NCBI RefSeq assembly: GCF_014397245.1
Contig: NZ_JACLHY010000018.1
Location: forward strand, 1-64,000
Source of the DNA: Arenibacter arenosicollis
GTDB taxonomy: Bacteria; Bacteroidota; Bacteroidia; Flavobacteriales; Flavobacteriaceae
Length of the DNA stretch: 64,000 bases
Direction of reading: 5' to 3'
Under the pieces are notes generated by a model that saw only the letters and a program-made list of their open reading frames with translations, made no database searches and was not told the origin of the DNA. Below are positions 9,773-18,007 of the stretch, piece by piece (position 1 is the stretch's first letter; each line of letters opens with the position of its first letter). The translations under genes were made by a program, and so were the position numbers.

Positions 9773-10393
9773 TTATTTGGATTTTTTGTGTTTATTGATT
9801 TCGTCCTGGAGCTGCCTGCTAATTTTTTGCTCCCTTTCCAATGCTCTTCTTCGATGGTCCTCATATTCAGTTTCAACCTCCGCAAGTGTTGATTTTGCTT
9901 CTTGGGTAAGAATATTGCTATTTCTGAATTTGTATATGAAAAACAACAAAAACAGTAGTAAGCCAGCGATTATGGTCCAAAGGATAAAATTGTAAGTGCT
10001 TTTGGCAACCAGAATCCCTAAAAATGACATGCTATCCTTTTCCTCAGTCACGGAAGATAGATTATTGGTGGTCTCTTCCAATTTTTTGTTAAGCGATTCA
10101 ATTGTTTCAACATGGCCTGCAATGGTACCGTTAAGTTCATTGACCTTTTTATTGAAGGCATTGATGGAATCCAGTACGTTCTGCCTTAATTTCCCCAGGT
10201 TAAATTCTTTTACGACCTCATATCTAACACCATCGGCTCTATAATTGCCAGATTTCTTGGAGATATATTCAAATTGGGAGCTAATGGGTCCTTCGTCCAA
10301 GGAAAGTTTGTCGTCCTCCTCGGATTCCTGTGCAAAGTGTAGGTTAAATGACAATAGAGCCATTACGATAAAGAGTATTCTCGAAATTTTCAT
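9773..10393 (-). CDS. Exported coiled-coil membrane protein of unknown function
   Basis: The protein has 206 residues: a signal peptide (to about HFAQ, residue 21), a periplasmic part with a coiled coil at about 75-125 (NVLDSINAFNKKVNELNG and onward), one strong transmembrane segment at about 134-156 (FILWTIIAGLLLFLLFFIY), and a charged cytoplasmic coiled coil to the end. No enzyme motif is visible. Homologues next to trmD in Flavobacteriia are, to my recollection, sometimes labelled tRNA (guanine-N1)-methyltransferase. This sequence has no methyltransferase fold and that name would be wrong here. It has its own terminator. Confidence 0.7.
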   Translation of the reverse strand: MKISRILFIVMALLSFNLHFAQESEEDDKLSLDEGPISSQFEYISKKSGNYRADGVRYEVVKEFNLGKLRQNVLDSINAFNKKVNELNGTIAGHVETIESLNKKLEETTNNLSSVTEEKDSMSFLGILVAKSTYNFILWTIIAGLLLFLLFFIYKFRNSNILTQEAKSTLAEVETEYEDHRRRALEREQKISRQLQDEINKHKKSK

Positions 10394-10538
10394 TTATGTA
10401 ATTCTTATTGTTAATAATGATTTAGAGAGGGCTAAAGTAATTCAATATTCCCATAATTAAAAAAAAATGGATTAGAACGTACCAGTAGCTAATTAGAATA
10501 ACCAACTATTTTACAATTTATTATGTACACCTAAAATT

Positions 10539-11987
10539 TTAGTAATAAGTATACCTGCGAACTTTGGCTATGTACTTTGCAAGACGTATTACTTGATGTG
10601 AATATCCAAATTCATTATCATACCAGATGTACAGTACTAAATTCTTTCCGTCTTCCGAAACAATGGTTGCCGTACTGTCATATATAGCGGGTGCGGATGT
10701 GCCAACAATGTCTGTAGAAACCAGTTCGTTGCTTAGGGAATATTTTATTTGTTCCACCAGATCGCCTTCCAGGGCATATTTTTTAACTATGGTGTTCAAT
10801 GCTGCTTTTGAGGTTTTGTTTATAATCTCCAAATTTAAAATCGCCAAAGAACCATTGGGCACTGGTACCCTAATGGCATTTGATGTCAACTTGCCGGCCA
10901 GCTGGGGAAGGGCCTTGGCAACAGCTTTTCCGGCACCTGTTTCCGTAATGACCATATTGAGTGCCGCCGCTCTACCTCGTCTGTATTTTCCGTGCATATT
11001 ATCTACCAAATTTTGGTCATTGGTATAAGCGTGAATAGTTTCAATATGTCCTTTTTTTATGCCTAAAGAATCATCCACTACCTTCAATATAGGGGTTATG
11101 GCATTTGTGGTACAGGAGGCGGCAGAAAATATTTTTATAGTGTCCGGGTCAAATTCCGTGTGGTTAACACCATGAACAACATTGGGGATCTCCTTTCCGG
11201 GGGCAGTAAGTAGCACTTGATCACTCCCTTTGGACTTTAGATGGCGACTCAGGGCTTCTTTGTCCCTAAAGGCCCCTGTATTGTCTATAATCAGGGCATT
11301 GGTAATTCCGTATTGTGTATAGTCGATTTCCTCCGGACATTCCGCATTAATTATATGGACAGTGGTGCCGTTAATGGACATGGCTTTGTTTTTATAGTCC
11401 ACGTCCACAGTTCCCATAAATTGTCCATGCACCGAATCGGTCCTTAATAAATTTGCTCTCTTTTCCAAAATTTCCGGTGTGATGGCACCGCGTGTAACAA
11501 TGGCTCTCAGTCTCAATTGATTCCCTTTGCCTGTTTTCGCCATTAATTCCCTCGCCAATAATCTGCCAATTCTTCCAAAACCATATAACACCACATTTTT
11601 GGGTATTATTTCCTCCCTGGAATTGGCACTTTTCAGCTTGTCGATGACAAATTCCTTTACATCATTATAAATATTATCCTCAGAATGATATTCATAAGTG
11701 AGTTTTCCGATGTCCAATTTGGAAGGGGGTAGGTGTATATCATTAATAGTTCTTAATATTTCGACCGAATCGAAAATTGAAATTGGTTTTTGGACAAATT
11801 CGCCTGCATACTCATGCAGGTTTATAATGTCGCTTACGTTCTTGTCAATAACCTGATTTTTAAATAGTACAATTTCAATGGATTTGTCGTACCATAAATC
11901 ACTGGCAATTTTAATGAATTCGGTGGTAGCCTTTCGTCTGTCCGCTTGGAAGGCCAATTCCTTTTCATATATTTTTGTAGGGCTCAT
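10539..11987 (-). CDS. Glyceraldehyde-3-phosphate dehydrogenase, long form
   Basis: The 482-residue protein contains a full GAPDH: the NAD(P)-binding motif YGFGRIGRLLARE at about 135-147 and the catalytic motif SAASCTTNAITP with Cys292. A normal GAPDH is about 330-340 residues. The extra roughly 130 residues are an N-terminal extension (from MSPTKIYEKELAFQADRR) without a motif I can name. It would oxidise glyceraldehyde 3-phosphate in glycolysis or run in reverse in gluconeogenesis. ATG 11987 is preferred; an in-frame upstream start at 12059 would add 24 poorly conserved-looking residues. The long form is probably one of two isozymes; the standard enzyme is not in this window. Confidence 0.9.
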   Translation of the reverse strand: MSPTKIYEKELAFQADRRKATTEFIKIASDLWYDKSIEIVLFKNQVIDKNVSDIINLHEYAGEFVQKPISIFDSVEILRTINDIHLPPSKLDIGKLTYEYHSEDNIYNDVKEFVIDKLKSANSREEIIPKNVVLYGFGRIGRLLARELMAKTGKGNQLRLRAIVTRGAITPEILEKRANLLRTDSVHGQFMGTVDVDYKNKAMSINGTTVHIINAECPEEIDYTQYGITNALIIDNTGAFRDKEALSRHLKSKGSDQVLLTAPGKEIPNVVHGVNHTEFDPDTIKIFSAASCTTNAITPILKVVDDSLGIKKGHIETIHAYTNDQNLVDNMHGKYRRGRAAALNMVITETGAGKAVAKALPQLAGKLTSNAIRVPVPNGSLAILNLEIINKTSKAALNTIVKKYALEGDLVEQIKYSLSNELVSTDIVGTSAPAIYDSTATIVSEDGKNLVLYIWYDNEFGYSHQVIRLAKYIAKVRRYTYY

Positions 11988-12065
11988 AGGTTTTTGTGGA
12001 TTTGTTGGATTTTGGGTAAAATTATAGATTTCAAACGTTTTCGTAAAAAATAAAAGCATAAAAAA

Positions 12066-12085
12066 AGCGCCCCGATCGGGGCGCT
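12066..12085 (-). terminator. Terminator of the HtrA protease gene
   Basis: A perfect 20-bp GC-rich palindrome (GCGCCCCGATCGGGGCGC core) is followed on the minus strand by a run of T. It lies 18 bp after the protease stop. Confidence 0.85.
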
Positions 12086-12102
12086 CTTCTAAACTGTAAT
12101 TA

Positions 12103-13497
12103 TTATTGAATTATTAGTCGCTCTTTTTCACCTTTTTTGTTCAACATGGTAATACTTGCTCTATCATACCTAGATATTTTGCCAAACTTGTTTTTGGCAT
12201 CCTGTATATTGTTTATTTCCTCATCCCCAAAAGAAAGCAAAACTTTTCCTTCAAAACCATAATTTCTATATGTTTCAGGGACTCCAATAATTTTTACGCC
12301 TTTCTTGGTCTTAAAAGATTTTTTCTCATCCTCGGTCAAGTTTTTAACCTCAAAGCCCAATACTGGGATAACTATGGTTTGCCTTTCCTTAAGCATTACA
12401 GGGAAGTCCAAACGCTCTTCACCACGTAATACGGTAACCAAAAGCTCGTCTCCTGGTCTTTTGGAGGATATATAACCTATTAGGTCTGCGAATTTGTGAA
12501 TTTCAACATTGTCGATGTTCTTTATAATATCACCTTCTTTTAAATCAGCATCAAATGCCCCTGAATCTTCCTCAATACCGGCTATATAAACCCCATCAAT
12601 TTCGTTAATGCCATTTTCCACGGCATAAGGACTGTTCATAGGGACGGTATTAATACCTAAAATACCTTTCTGTACATTGCCATATTCCATAATGTCCTCC
12701 ACCACTTTTTTGGCAATATTACTGGGTACGGCAAAGGAATATCCCACATAGGAACCTGTTTGAGAGGTGATTGCAGTGTTTATACCAATAAGGTCACCAT
12801 TGGTGTTTACCAAGGCGCCGCCACTGTTACCTGGGTTTACCGCGGCATCAGTTTGTATAAACGACTGGTCTAGACTGGCCAATGCCCTAGCTTTTGCGCT
12901 AACGATACCGGCCGTAACCGTAGAGGTTAAATTAAATGGATTTCCAACGGCCAGTACCCATTCTCCTACCTTTGTATTGTCCGAATCCCCAAAAGCCAAA
13001 TAAGGCAATTGTCGATCCACATTGATCTTTATCAGGGCAATATCAGAATTAGGGTCTGTACCTATAAGCTCTGCATTATAGGTTTTATTATTATTTAAAG
13101 TAACCTGCAGTTGGTCGGCATTGGCAATTACGTGGTTATTGGTAACAATATACCCGTCTTGCGAGATGATAACTCCAGAACCGGTACCCACTTGAGGTGT
13201 TTGACTCCCGCCATAGCCATAGAAAAATTCCATTATATTGGACGGGCCTTTGCTGGTGGCTACGTTTTTAACGTGTACCACTGCATTCACCGTGTTCTGG
13301 GCGGCCATGGTAAAATCTACCTCGTTAATACCTGAACCCTTGGCAGAGGTAGGCGTGTAGCTAGATGTAATCATCTTTGCCCCGTTCTCTGGCTGAATTA
13401 CTGCGTAATTAGGTTTCTCTAAAAAAAGTTTGTAAGCACCTAAAGTAATAGCACCTGCAAAAACAGAGACCAATAATAAACTTCCAAATTTCTTCAT
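12103..13497 (-). CDS. HtrA/Deg family periplasmic serine protease
   Basis: The 464-residue protein is an S1C (DegP/DegQ-type) protease-chaperone for misfolded envelope proteins. The N-terminal hydrophobic segment (about 5-24) serves as signal or anchor. The trypsin-like domain carries the triad His122 (VTNNHVIA), Asp152 (DPNSDIALI) and Ser225 (NPGNSGGALVN). A PDZ domain follows at about 270-370, with a shorter second PDZ-like region to the C-terminus. It has its own terminator and is transcribed away from dapF. Regulation is not visible; a TAATTTTA sequence upstream is one base off the promoter consensus. Confidence 0.94.
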   Translation of the reverse strand: MKKFGSLLLVSVFAGAITLGAYKLFLEKPNYAVIQPENGAKMITSSYTPTSAKGSGINEVDFTMAAQNTVNAVVHVKNVATSKGPSNIMEFFYGYGGSQTPQVGTGSGVIISQDGYIVTNNHVIANADQLQVTLNNNKTYNAELIGTDPNSDIALIKINVDRQLPYLAFGDSDNTKVGEWVLAVGNPFNLTSTVTAGIVSAKARALASLDQSFIQTDAAVNPGNSGGALVNTNGDLIGINTAITSQTGSYVGYSFAVPSNIAKKVVEDIMEYGNVQKGILGINTVPMNSPYAVENGINEIDGVYIAGIEEDSGAFDADLKEGDIIKNIDNVEIHKFADLIGYISSKRPGDELLVTVLRGEERLDFPVMLKERQTIVIPVLGFEVKNLTEDEKKSFKTKKGVKIIGVPETYRNYGFEGKVLLSFGDEEINNIQDAKNKFGKISRYDRASITMLNKKGEKERLIIQ

Positions 13498-13599
13498 AAA
13501 AACATTTTTTTAATTTGCTCTTGTAAAATTAACATAATTCCATAGCAATTATTTGGCTTTAACGAGTTTTTAACTGATAATAAAACCTTAATAAAATTA

Positions 13600-13607
13600 T
13601 ATCTTTG
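13600..13607 (+). promoter_or_regulatory. dapF promoter -7 box TATCTTTG
   Basis: TATCTTTG is a perfect TAnnTTTG match 16 bp before the dapF ATG, giving a very short leader. It should drive the dapF-GNAT-mltG operon. Confidence 0.65.
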
Positions 13608-13623
13608 CCCTATAATTTACGAT

Positions 13624-14406
13624 ATGCTATTGAATTTTTATAAATACCAAGGTACGGGAAATGACTTTGTGATGATCGATAATCGCGAGGATGTGTTTCC
13701 AAAGGACAATGTTAAGCTGGTCTCATTTTTATGTGATAGAAGATTTGGCATAGGGGCCGATGGACTTATTTTATTGGAGAATGATAAGACAACAGATTTT
13801 AAAATGGTCTACTACAATTCAGACGGTAGGCAAAGTACTATGTGCGGCAATGGGGGCCGGTGTATCGTGGCCTTTGCCAATTATTTGGAGATAGTTGATA
13901 AAAATACCTCATTTATGGCGGTTGACGGACTTCATCATGCAACCTTAGAAAATGGAATTGTTGGCCTGGAAATGCAGAATGTAAATGAAATAAAGGAAAA
14001 ACCCAATTCTTTGTTTTTAAATACGGGTTCTCCCCATCACGTGCAATTGGTAGATGGTCTTAAGGATTTTGATGTTCGCAAGGAAGGTGAAAAGCTGCGC
14101 TATGGGTTATATGGTGAGCAAGGCAGTAATATTAACTTTGTAGGGCAGGCCGGTGAGGATACTTTTAATGTTAGGACTTACGAACGTGGGGTGGAGGATG
14201 AAACCTTCTCCTGTGGAACGGGAGTTACGGCCGTTGCCCTGGCAATGCACCATTCTGGTAAAACCAAAAGTAATACTGTGAAAATAGTAACGCCCGGTGG
14301 TAACCTAGAAGTGAAATTTCAAAACAATGGAAATGGATATGACAAGATTTGGTTGACCGGTCCTGCGCAACTTGTCTTTAAAGGAGGGATAGATGTTGAG
14401 TCTTAA
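13624..14406 (+). CDS. dapF: Diaminopimelate epimerase
   Basis: The 260-residue enzyme converts LL- to meso-diaminopimelate for lysine and peptidoglycan synthesis. The two catalytic cysteines are in STMCGNGGRC (Cys74) and ETFSCGTGVTAVA (Cys197). Length fits, though slightly short. It is the first gene of an apparent operon with the acetyltransferase (14-bp overlap) and mltG, tying a peptidoglycan precursor enzyme to a peptidoglycan-cutting enzyme. Confidence 0.97.
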   Translation: MLLNFYKYQGTGNDFVMIDNREDVFPKDNVKLVSFLCDRRFGIGADGLILLENDKTTDFKMVYYNSDGRQSTMCGNGGRCIVAFANYLEIVDKNTSFMAVDGLHHATLENGIVGLEMQNVNEIKEKPNSLFLNTGSPHHVQLVDGLKDFDVRKEGEKLRYGLYGEQGSNINFVGQAGEDTFNVRTYERGVEDETFSCGTGVTAVALAMHHSGKTKSNTVKIVTPGGNLEVKFQNNGNGYDKIWLTGPAQLVFKGGIDVES

Positions 14407-14917
14407 GGGTGAACATATATATTTAAGAGGCTTGGAGCCGGAAGATTTGGATTTTCTATATAAATTGGAGAACGATCCTGAAATTTGGGAAATAAGTGGG
14501 ACCACTTCACCTTATTCCAAACATGTGTTAAAACTTTATCTGGATAATGTGCATAAAGACATTTATGAGGTAAAGCAATTGCGATTGTGCATTTGCAATT
14601 TGAAAGGAACTGTACTTGGTTTAATTGATTTATTTGATTTTGATCCAAAGAATTTAAGGGTCGGAATGGGAATCATTGTGAGTAGCAAAGGTGATAGAAA
14701 CAAAGGTATTGGTGCTGAGGCCATAGATATACTTTCCAAATACACTTTTTCAGTTTTGGGTATGAGACAGATTTACGCAAATGTATTGGAGGATAATGCT
14801 CCCAGTATACATTTATTTTCTAAGTTGGGATTCGAAAAAGTAGGGATAAAAAGGGATTGGATTTATTCCGGCGGTACTTTTAAAAATGAAATCTTGTTTC
14901 AAAAGATATATAGCTAA
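14393..14917 (+). CDS. GNAT family N-acetyltransferase (RimJ/RimL-like)
   Basis: The 174-residue protein has the GNAT fold of the RimJ/RimL/SpeG branch: an N-terminal LRGLEPEDLDFLYKLENDPEIW, and an acetyl-CoA loop region near SSKGDRNKGIGAEAI (about 97-111) followed by NVLEDNAPSIHLFSKLGFEKVG. The acceptor is not predictable. It overlaps dapF by 14 bp and mltG by 1 bp, so translation of the three is probably coupled. Confidence 0.88.
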   Translation: MLSLKGEHIYLRGLEPEDLDFLYKLENDPEIWEISGTTSPYSKHVLKLYLDNVHKDIYEVKQLRLCICNLKGTVLGLIDLFDFDPKNLRVGMGIIVSSKGDRNKGIGAEAIDILSKYTFSVLGMRQIYANVLEDNAPSIHLFSKLGFEKVGIKRDWIYSGGTFKNEILFQKIYS

Positions 14918-15960
14918 TGTATATAAAGAAAATTTTACTGGTTATTGTTATTGCAGGAATGTTGGTTGGGGGTGCCTTCGCCTATATGGTTTACAGCGCC
15001 TTTTTTATACCAAATACTCAATTTAGCAATGAGGTGGCCTATGTCTATATCCCTTCGGATTCAAACTTTGAACAAGTAAAGGAAATCATGGTGCCTCTTT
15101 TAAAGGATTTGAAAACTTTTGAATCCGCTGCCGATAAAAAGGGCTATAGTGCCAATGTAAAGGCAGGGAAATACGCCATAAAAAAGGGGATGAGCAATAA
15201 CGATATTGTAAATTCCTTGCGAAGTGGCAATATTCCTGTCAAGGTTGCTTTTAACAATCAGGAAACCTTGGCGGATTTGGCGGGTAGGATATCTCTTCAG
15301 ATTGAAGCGGATAGTACTGCATTGGTAAAAAGCTTTATGGATCAAGAGTTCTTAAGTACCAAGGGGTTTAACGAAAAGACCGCACTGTCCATGTATATCC
15401 CCAACAGTTATGAGTTTTTTTGGGATACTTCCGCTGAGGGATTTAGGGAAAGGATGTTCAAGGAATATACCAGGTTTTGGAACGATAATCGCCAAGATAA
15501 GGCGAAATCTTTAGGTTTAACTTCCTCTGAGGTGATTACTTTGGCTTCCATAGTACATAAGGAGACCGCAAAGGTAGATGAAAGACCAAGGGTGGCCGGA
15601 GTGTATCTTAACCGATTGAGAACGGGAATGATGCTTCAGGCAGATCCCACCGTAATCTATGCCATAAAACGGCATACAGGTAATTTTGATACCATCATAA
15701 AAAGGGTGTTGTACAAGGATTTGGAATTGGACTCACCTTATAATACCTATAAGGTTGCTGGTTTGCCCCCTGGGCCTATAGCCATGCCTGATATTTCAGC
15801 CATTGATGCCGTTTTAAATCCTGAAAAGCATGAATATTTTTACTTTGTTGCCAATGTGGAAAACTTTGGTTATCACAAGTTTGCGAAGACATTGGCGCAA
15901 CATAACCGCAATAAAGAGCAGTATGTCCGGTGGATAAACAGTCAAAAGATCAACAGGTAG
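14917..15960 (+). CDS. mltG: Endolytic murein transglycosylase MltG (YceG-like)
   Basis: The 347-residue protein cuts nascent glycan strands and is thought to set where their synthesis stops. It has one N-terminal transmembrane segment (about 5-27), a LysM-like region, and the YceG catalytic domain with Glu216 in LASIVHKETAK, matching the catalytic Glu of the family. Further family blocks are QADPTVIYA, SPYNTYKVAGLPPGPIAMP and EYFYFVAN. Its ATG overlaps the stop of the acetyltransferase (TAATG). Confidence 0.95.
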   Translation: MYIKKILLVIVIAGMLVGGAFAYMVYSAFFIPNTQFSNEVAYVYIPSDSNFEQVKEIMVPLLKDLKTFESAADKKGYSANVKAGKYAIKKGMSNNDIVNSLRSGNIPVKVAFNNQETLADLAGRISLQIEADSTALVKSFMDQEFLSTKGFNEKTALSMYIPNSYEFFWDTSAEGFRERMFKEYTRFWNDNRQDKAKSLGLTSSEVITLASIVHKETAKVDERPRVAGVYLNRLRTGMMLQADPTVIYAIKRHTGNFDTIIKRVLYKDLELDSPYNTYKVAGLPPGPIAMPDISAIDAVLNPEKHEYFYFVANVENFGYHKFAKTLAQHNRNKEQYVRWINSQKINR

Positions 15961-16053
15961 GCCAATGGTCCTTATTTCTGTGTTATTTATCCAATATTTA
16001 TAACATTTTGTACAAAGTTACGTTAAAATGGGTCTGTTTTTAAAAATCGGGCA

Positions 16054-16061
16054 TATCTTTG
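16054..16061 (+). promoter_or_regulatory. Promoter -7 box TATCTTTG for the lysozyme-like gene
   Basis: TATCTTTG matches TAnnTTTG 56 bp upstream of ATG 16118, so this gene is transcribed separately from mltG. Confidence 0.6.
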
Positions 16062-16117
16062 TAAAGTGAAATTTAAGCAAACCTTTTTTTGGTTGTAAGT
16101 CTTAAGAAAACAAATAT

Positions 16118-16747
16118 ATGAGAAAGTGGACAAGTTATTTGTTCCCCGTTATCATGATTTTTATTCTTATTAGTTATGGGTTTAAACCAGTTAAAATGGT
16201 TATTCCCGAGGCTTTTAGAGTAAACGGACCTACCGAAGTTTTGTATCCCAAACACAAAACTCTTTTACAAACGACAATGGTTGCGCCGCCTTTTTTAGGA
16301 ACATCCTACAACGGGTTTAAAGAGGCATTAGCCTTTAAGGAATCTCAAGGAAATTATTTTACTACCAACGCATTTGGTTATTTAGGCAAGTATCAATTTG
16401 GTATTGGTACCCTGGAATTGCTAGGTGTTTACAACGCTACATTATTTCTAAACGATCCAGTTTTGCAGGAAAGGGTATTTCATACCAATCTTTCCAGAAA
16501 CAAGTGGATTTTGAGAAGGGATATTAAACGTTTTGTTGGCGTGGTAATAAATGGCCAGGAGATTACGGAATCGGGTATATTGGCTGCTGCACATTTGGCA
16601 GGAGCGGGGAATGTAAAAAAGTACCTACGGTCTTATGGGGAATTAAATGTGGACGATGACTTTGGGTCTTCGGTTTCATATTACATTAAGAAATTCTCTG
16701 GTTACGACATATCCCATGTAACACCCAAAAGAAATCCAAGAATATAA
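16118..16747 (+). CDS. Exported lysozyme/transglycosylase-like protein
   Basis: The 209-residue protein has an N-terminal hydrophobic segment (about 6-21), probably a signal anchor, and a lysozyme-fold domain. The pattern is ALAFKESQGNY (candidate catalytic Glu75), NAFGYLGKYQFGIGTLE and ILAAAHLAGAGNVKKYL, which resembles small muramidase and transglycosylase domains. It probably acts on peptidoglycan in the periplasm. Position after mltG supports a cell-wall role. Relatives may be labelled LysM peptidoglycan-binding proteins, but I see no LysM repeat. Own promoter at 16054 and terminator at 16776. Confidence 0.7.
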   Translation: MRKWTSYLFPVIMIFILISYGFKPVKMVIPEAFRVNGPTEVLYPKHKTLLQTTMVAPPFLGTSYNGFKEALAFKESQGNYFTTNAFGYLGKYQFGIGTLELLGVYNATLFLNDPVLQERVFHTNLSRNKWILRRDIKRFVGVVINGQEITESGILAAAHLAGAGNVKKYLRSYGELNVDDDFGSSVSYYIKKFSGYDISHVTPKRNPRI

Positions 16748-16775
16748 AGAGTTTATAATTATGAAAATGGAAAGG

Positions 16776-16802
16776 CCCTAGCAATATTGTTAGGGTTTTT
16801 TT
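16776..16802 (+). terminator. Terminator after the lysozyme-like gene
   Basis: CCCTAGCAAT pairs with ATTGTTAGGG (one G-T pair), followed by seven T. The T run overlaps the last bases of the convergent methyltransferase gene. Confidence 0.8.
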
Positions 16803-17523
16803 ATGCGTGAATTATAAAAATAGTGGGTCTCTTATGTAGGTCAATGGTAGTTCTTTGCCAATCCGCCGCTTTTTTGGTGGCGATAAATTCGGTAGGCAAG
16901 GTAATGTCGCAGGCAATACAGATCAAGGTTTGTGGGGAAAGGGTTTTTATTAATTCGGCTAACAATTTGTCGTTTCTATAGGGGGTTTCAATGAAGATTT
17001 GAGATTGATCGTGGTCTCTGGACAATTTCTCGAACTTCTTGATGCATTTTTTTCTTTCTCCTGCCTCTATGGGCAGATATCCATTGAAGGCAAAGCTTTG
17101 GCCATTTAAACCACTGGCCATAAGGGCCAATAGAATAGAGGAGGGGCCCACCAAAGGCACTACCTGTATTCCCTTTTCATGTGCAATACGAACAATGTCG
17201 GCACCGGGATCTGCTATTCCCGGGCATCCGGCTTCTGATAATATACCTACATTATATCCTTCAAAACAAGGGTCTAAAAAAGTGGGAAGAATTTCTGGCT
17301 CGGTAAATTTGTTGAGTAGGTTAATATGTAAACTAGGTTGGGATTTTTTAGAACTTATTTTTTTTATAAAATGCCTAGCAGTTTTTTCATTTTCAACTAT
17401 GTAGTGATCAATATGTTCAATGGTCCTTTTGATGGATATTGGCAATACCTCCAAGGGTTCATTGTCGCCTAAAGTGGTTGGGATTAAATATAGTTTTCCA
17501 ATATTGCCCATTGTATGGTCCAT
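16801..17523 (-). CDS. SAM-dependent methyltransferase, RsmI-like (tetrapyrrole methylase fold)
   Basis: The 240-residue protein belongs to the tetrapyrrole methylase fold group that includes RsmI, the 2'-O-methyltransferase of C1402 in 16S rRNA. Family blocks are KLYLIPTTLGDN, VGILSEAGCPGIADPGA, VVPLVGPSSILLALMASG and FNGYLPIE. It is shorter than E. coli RsmI (about 286) and its substrate could differ. A second ATG four codons downstream (17511) puts the conserved GKLYLIP block nearer the start and may be the true initiator. It follows the phosphatase gene by 10 bp. Confidence 0.82.
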   Translation of the reverse strand: MDHTMGNIGKLYLIPTTLGDNEPLEVLPISIKRTIEHIDHYIVENEKTARHFIKKISSKKSQPSLHINLLNKFTEPEILPTFLDPCFEGYNVGILSEAGCPGIADPGADIVRIAHEKGIQVVPLVGPSSILLALMASGLNGQSFAFNGYLPIEAGERKKCIKKFEKLSRDHDQSQIFIETPYRNDKLLAELIKTLSPQTLICIACDITLPTEFIATKKAADWQRTTIDLHKRPTIFIIHA

Positions 17524-17533
17524 AGGTATTACA

Positions 17534-17992
17534 TTATTTATGCATTAAATCCTTGGCAATAATGTTGCATGCCGAATCTATTAAATGAAAAACTTCCTCA
17601 AAACCGTCATCACCTCCATAATAGGGGTCTGGCACTTCTTTGTTGGTTGAATCCGATTTATGAAGTAATAAATTCACTTTTGCTATTTCATTCTTGTTAT
17701 TGGCTAGGGCAATTATGTTTTCATAATTACTTCTGTCCATTGCAAAAATAAGATCAAAGTCGCTAAAATCTTTGTACGTGAATTGTCTACAACGTTGCTG
17801 GCTAATATCAATCCCGTATCTTTTGGCTATTGAAATAGAGCGATTATCCGGTTTTTTTCCAATATGATAGCTAGCGGTACCCGCTGAATCCACATGAAAA
17901 GTTGCCTCATCCAGCTTACTTTTTAGAATACCTTCGGCCAAGGGCGACCTACATATATTCCCTAAGCATACCATAAGGACTTTGGTTCTCAT
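17534..17992 (-). CDS. Low-molecular-weight protein-tyrosine phosphatase
   Basis: The 152-residue enzyme carries the P-loop CLGNICRSPLAEG (Cys9, Arg15) and the general-acid loop VPDPYYGGDDGF near residue 120. It dephosphorylates phosphotyrosine proteins or small phospho-substrates in the cytoplasm. It lies 15 bp after dnaA and 10 bp before the RsmI-like gene, so the three probably share a transcript. No tyrosine kinase is in the window. Confidence 0.92.
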   Translation of the reverse strand: MRTKVLMVCLGNICRSPLAEGILKSKLDEATFHVDSAGTASYHIGKKPDNRSISIAKRYGIDISQQRCRQFTYKDFSDFDLIFAMDRSNYENIIALANNKNEIAKVNLLLHKSDSTNKEVPDPYYGGDDGFEEVFHLIDSACNIIAKDLMHK

Positions 17993-18007
17993 GCTTATGT
18001 ATAAATA

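Noticed and set aside
16801-17523. Cobalamin or siroheme pathway methylase
   Set aside because: The fold is shared, but the PTTLGDN and EAGCPGIADPGA blocks are those of the RsmI group and no cobalamin genes are nearby.
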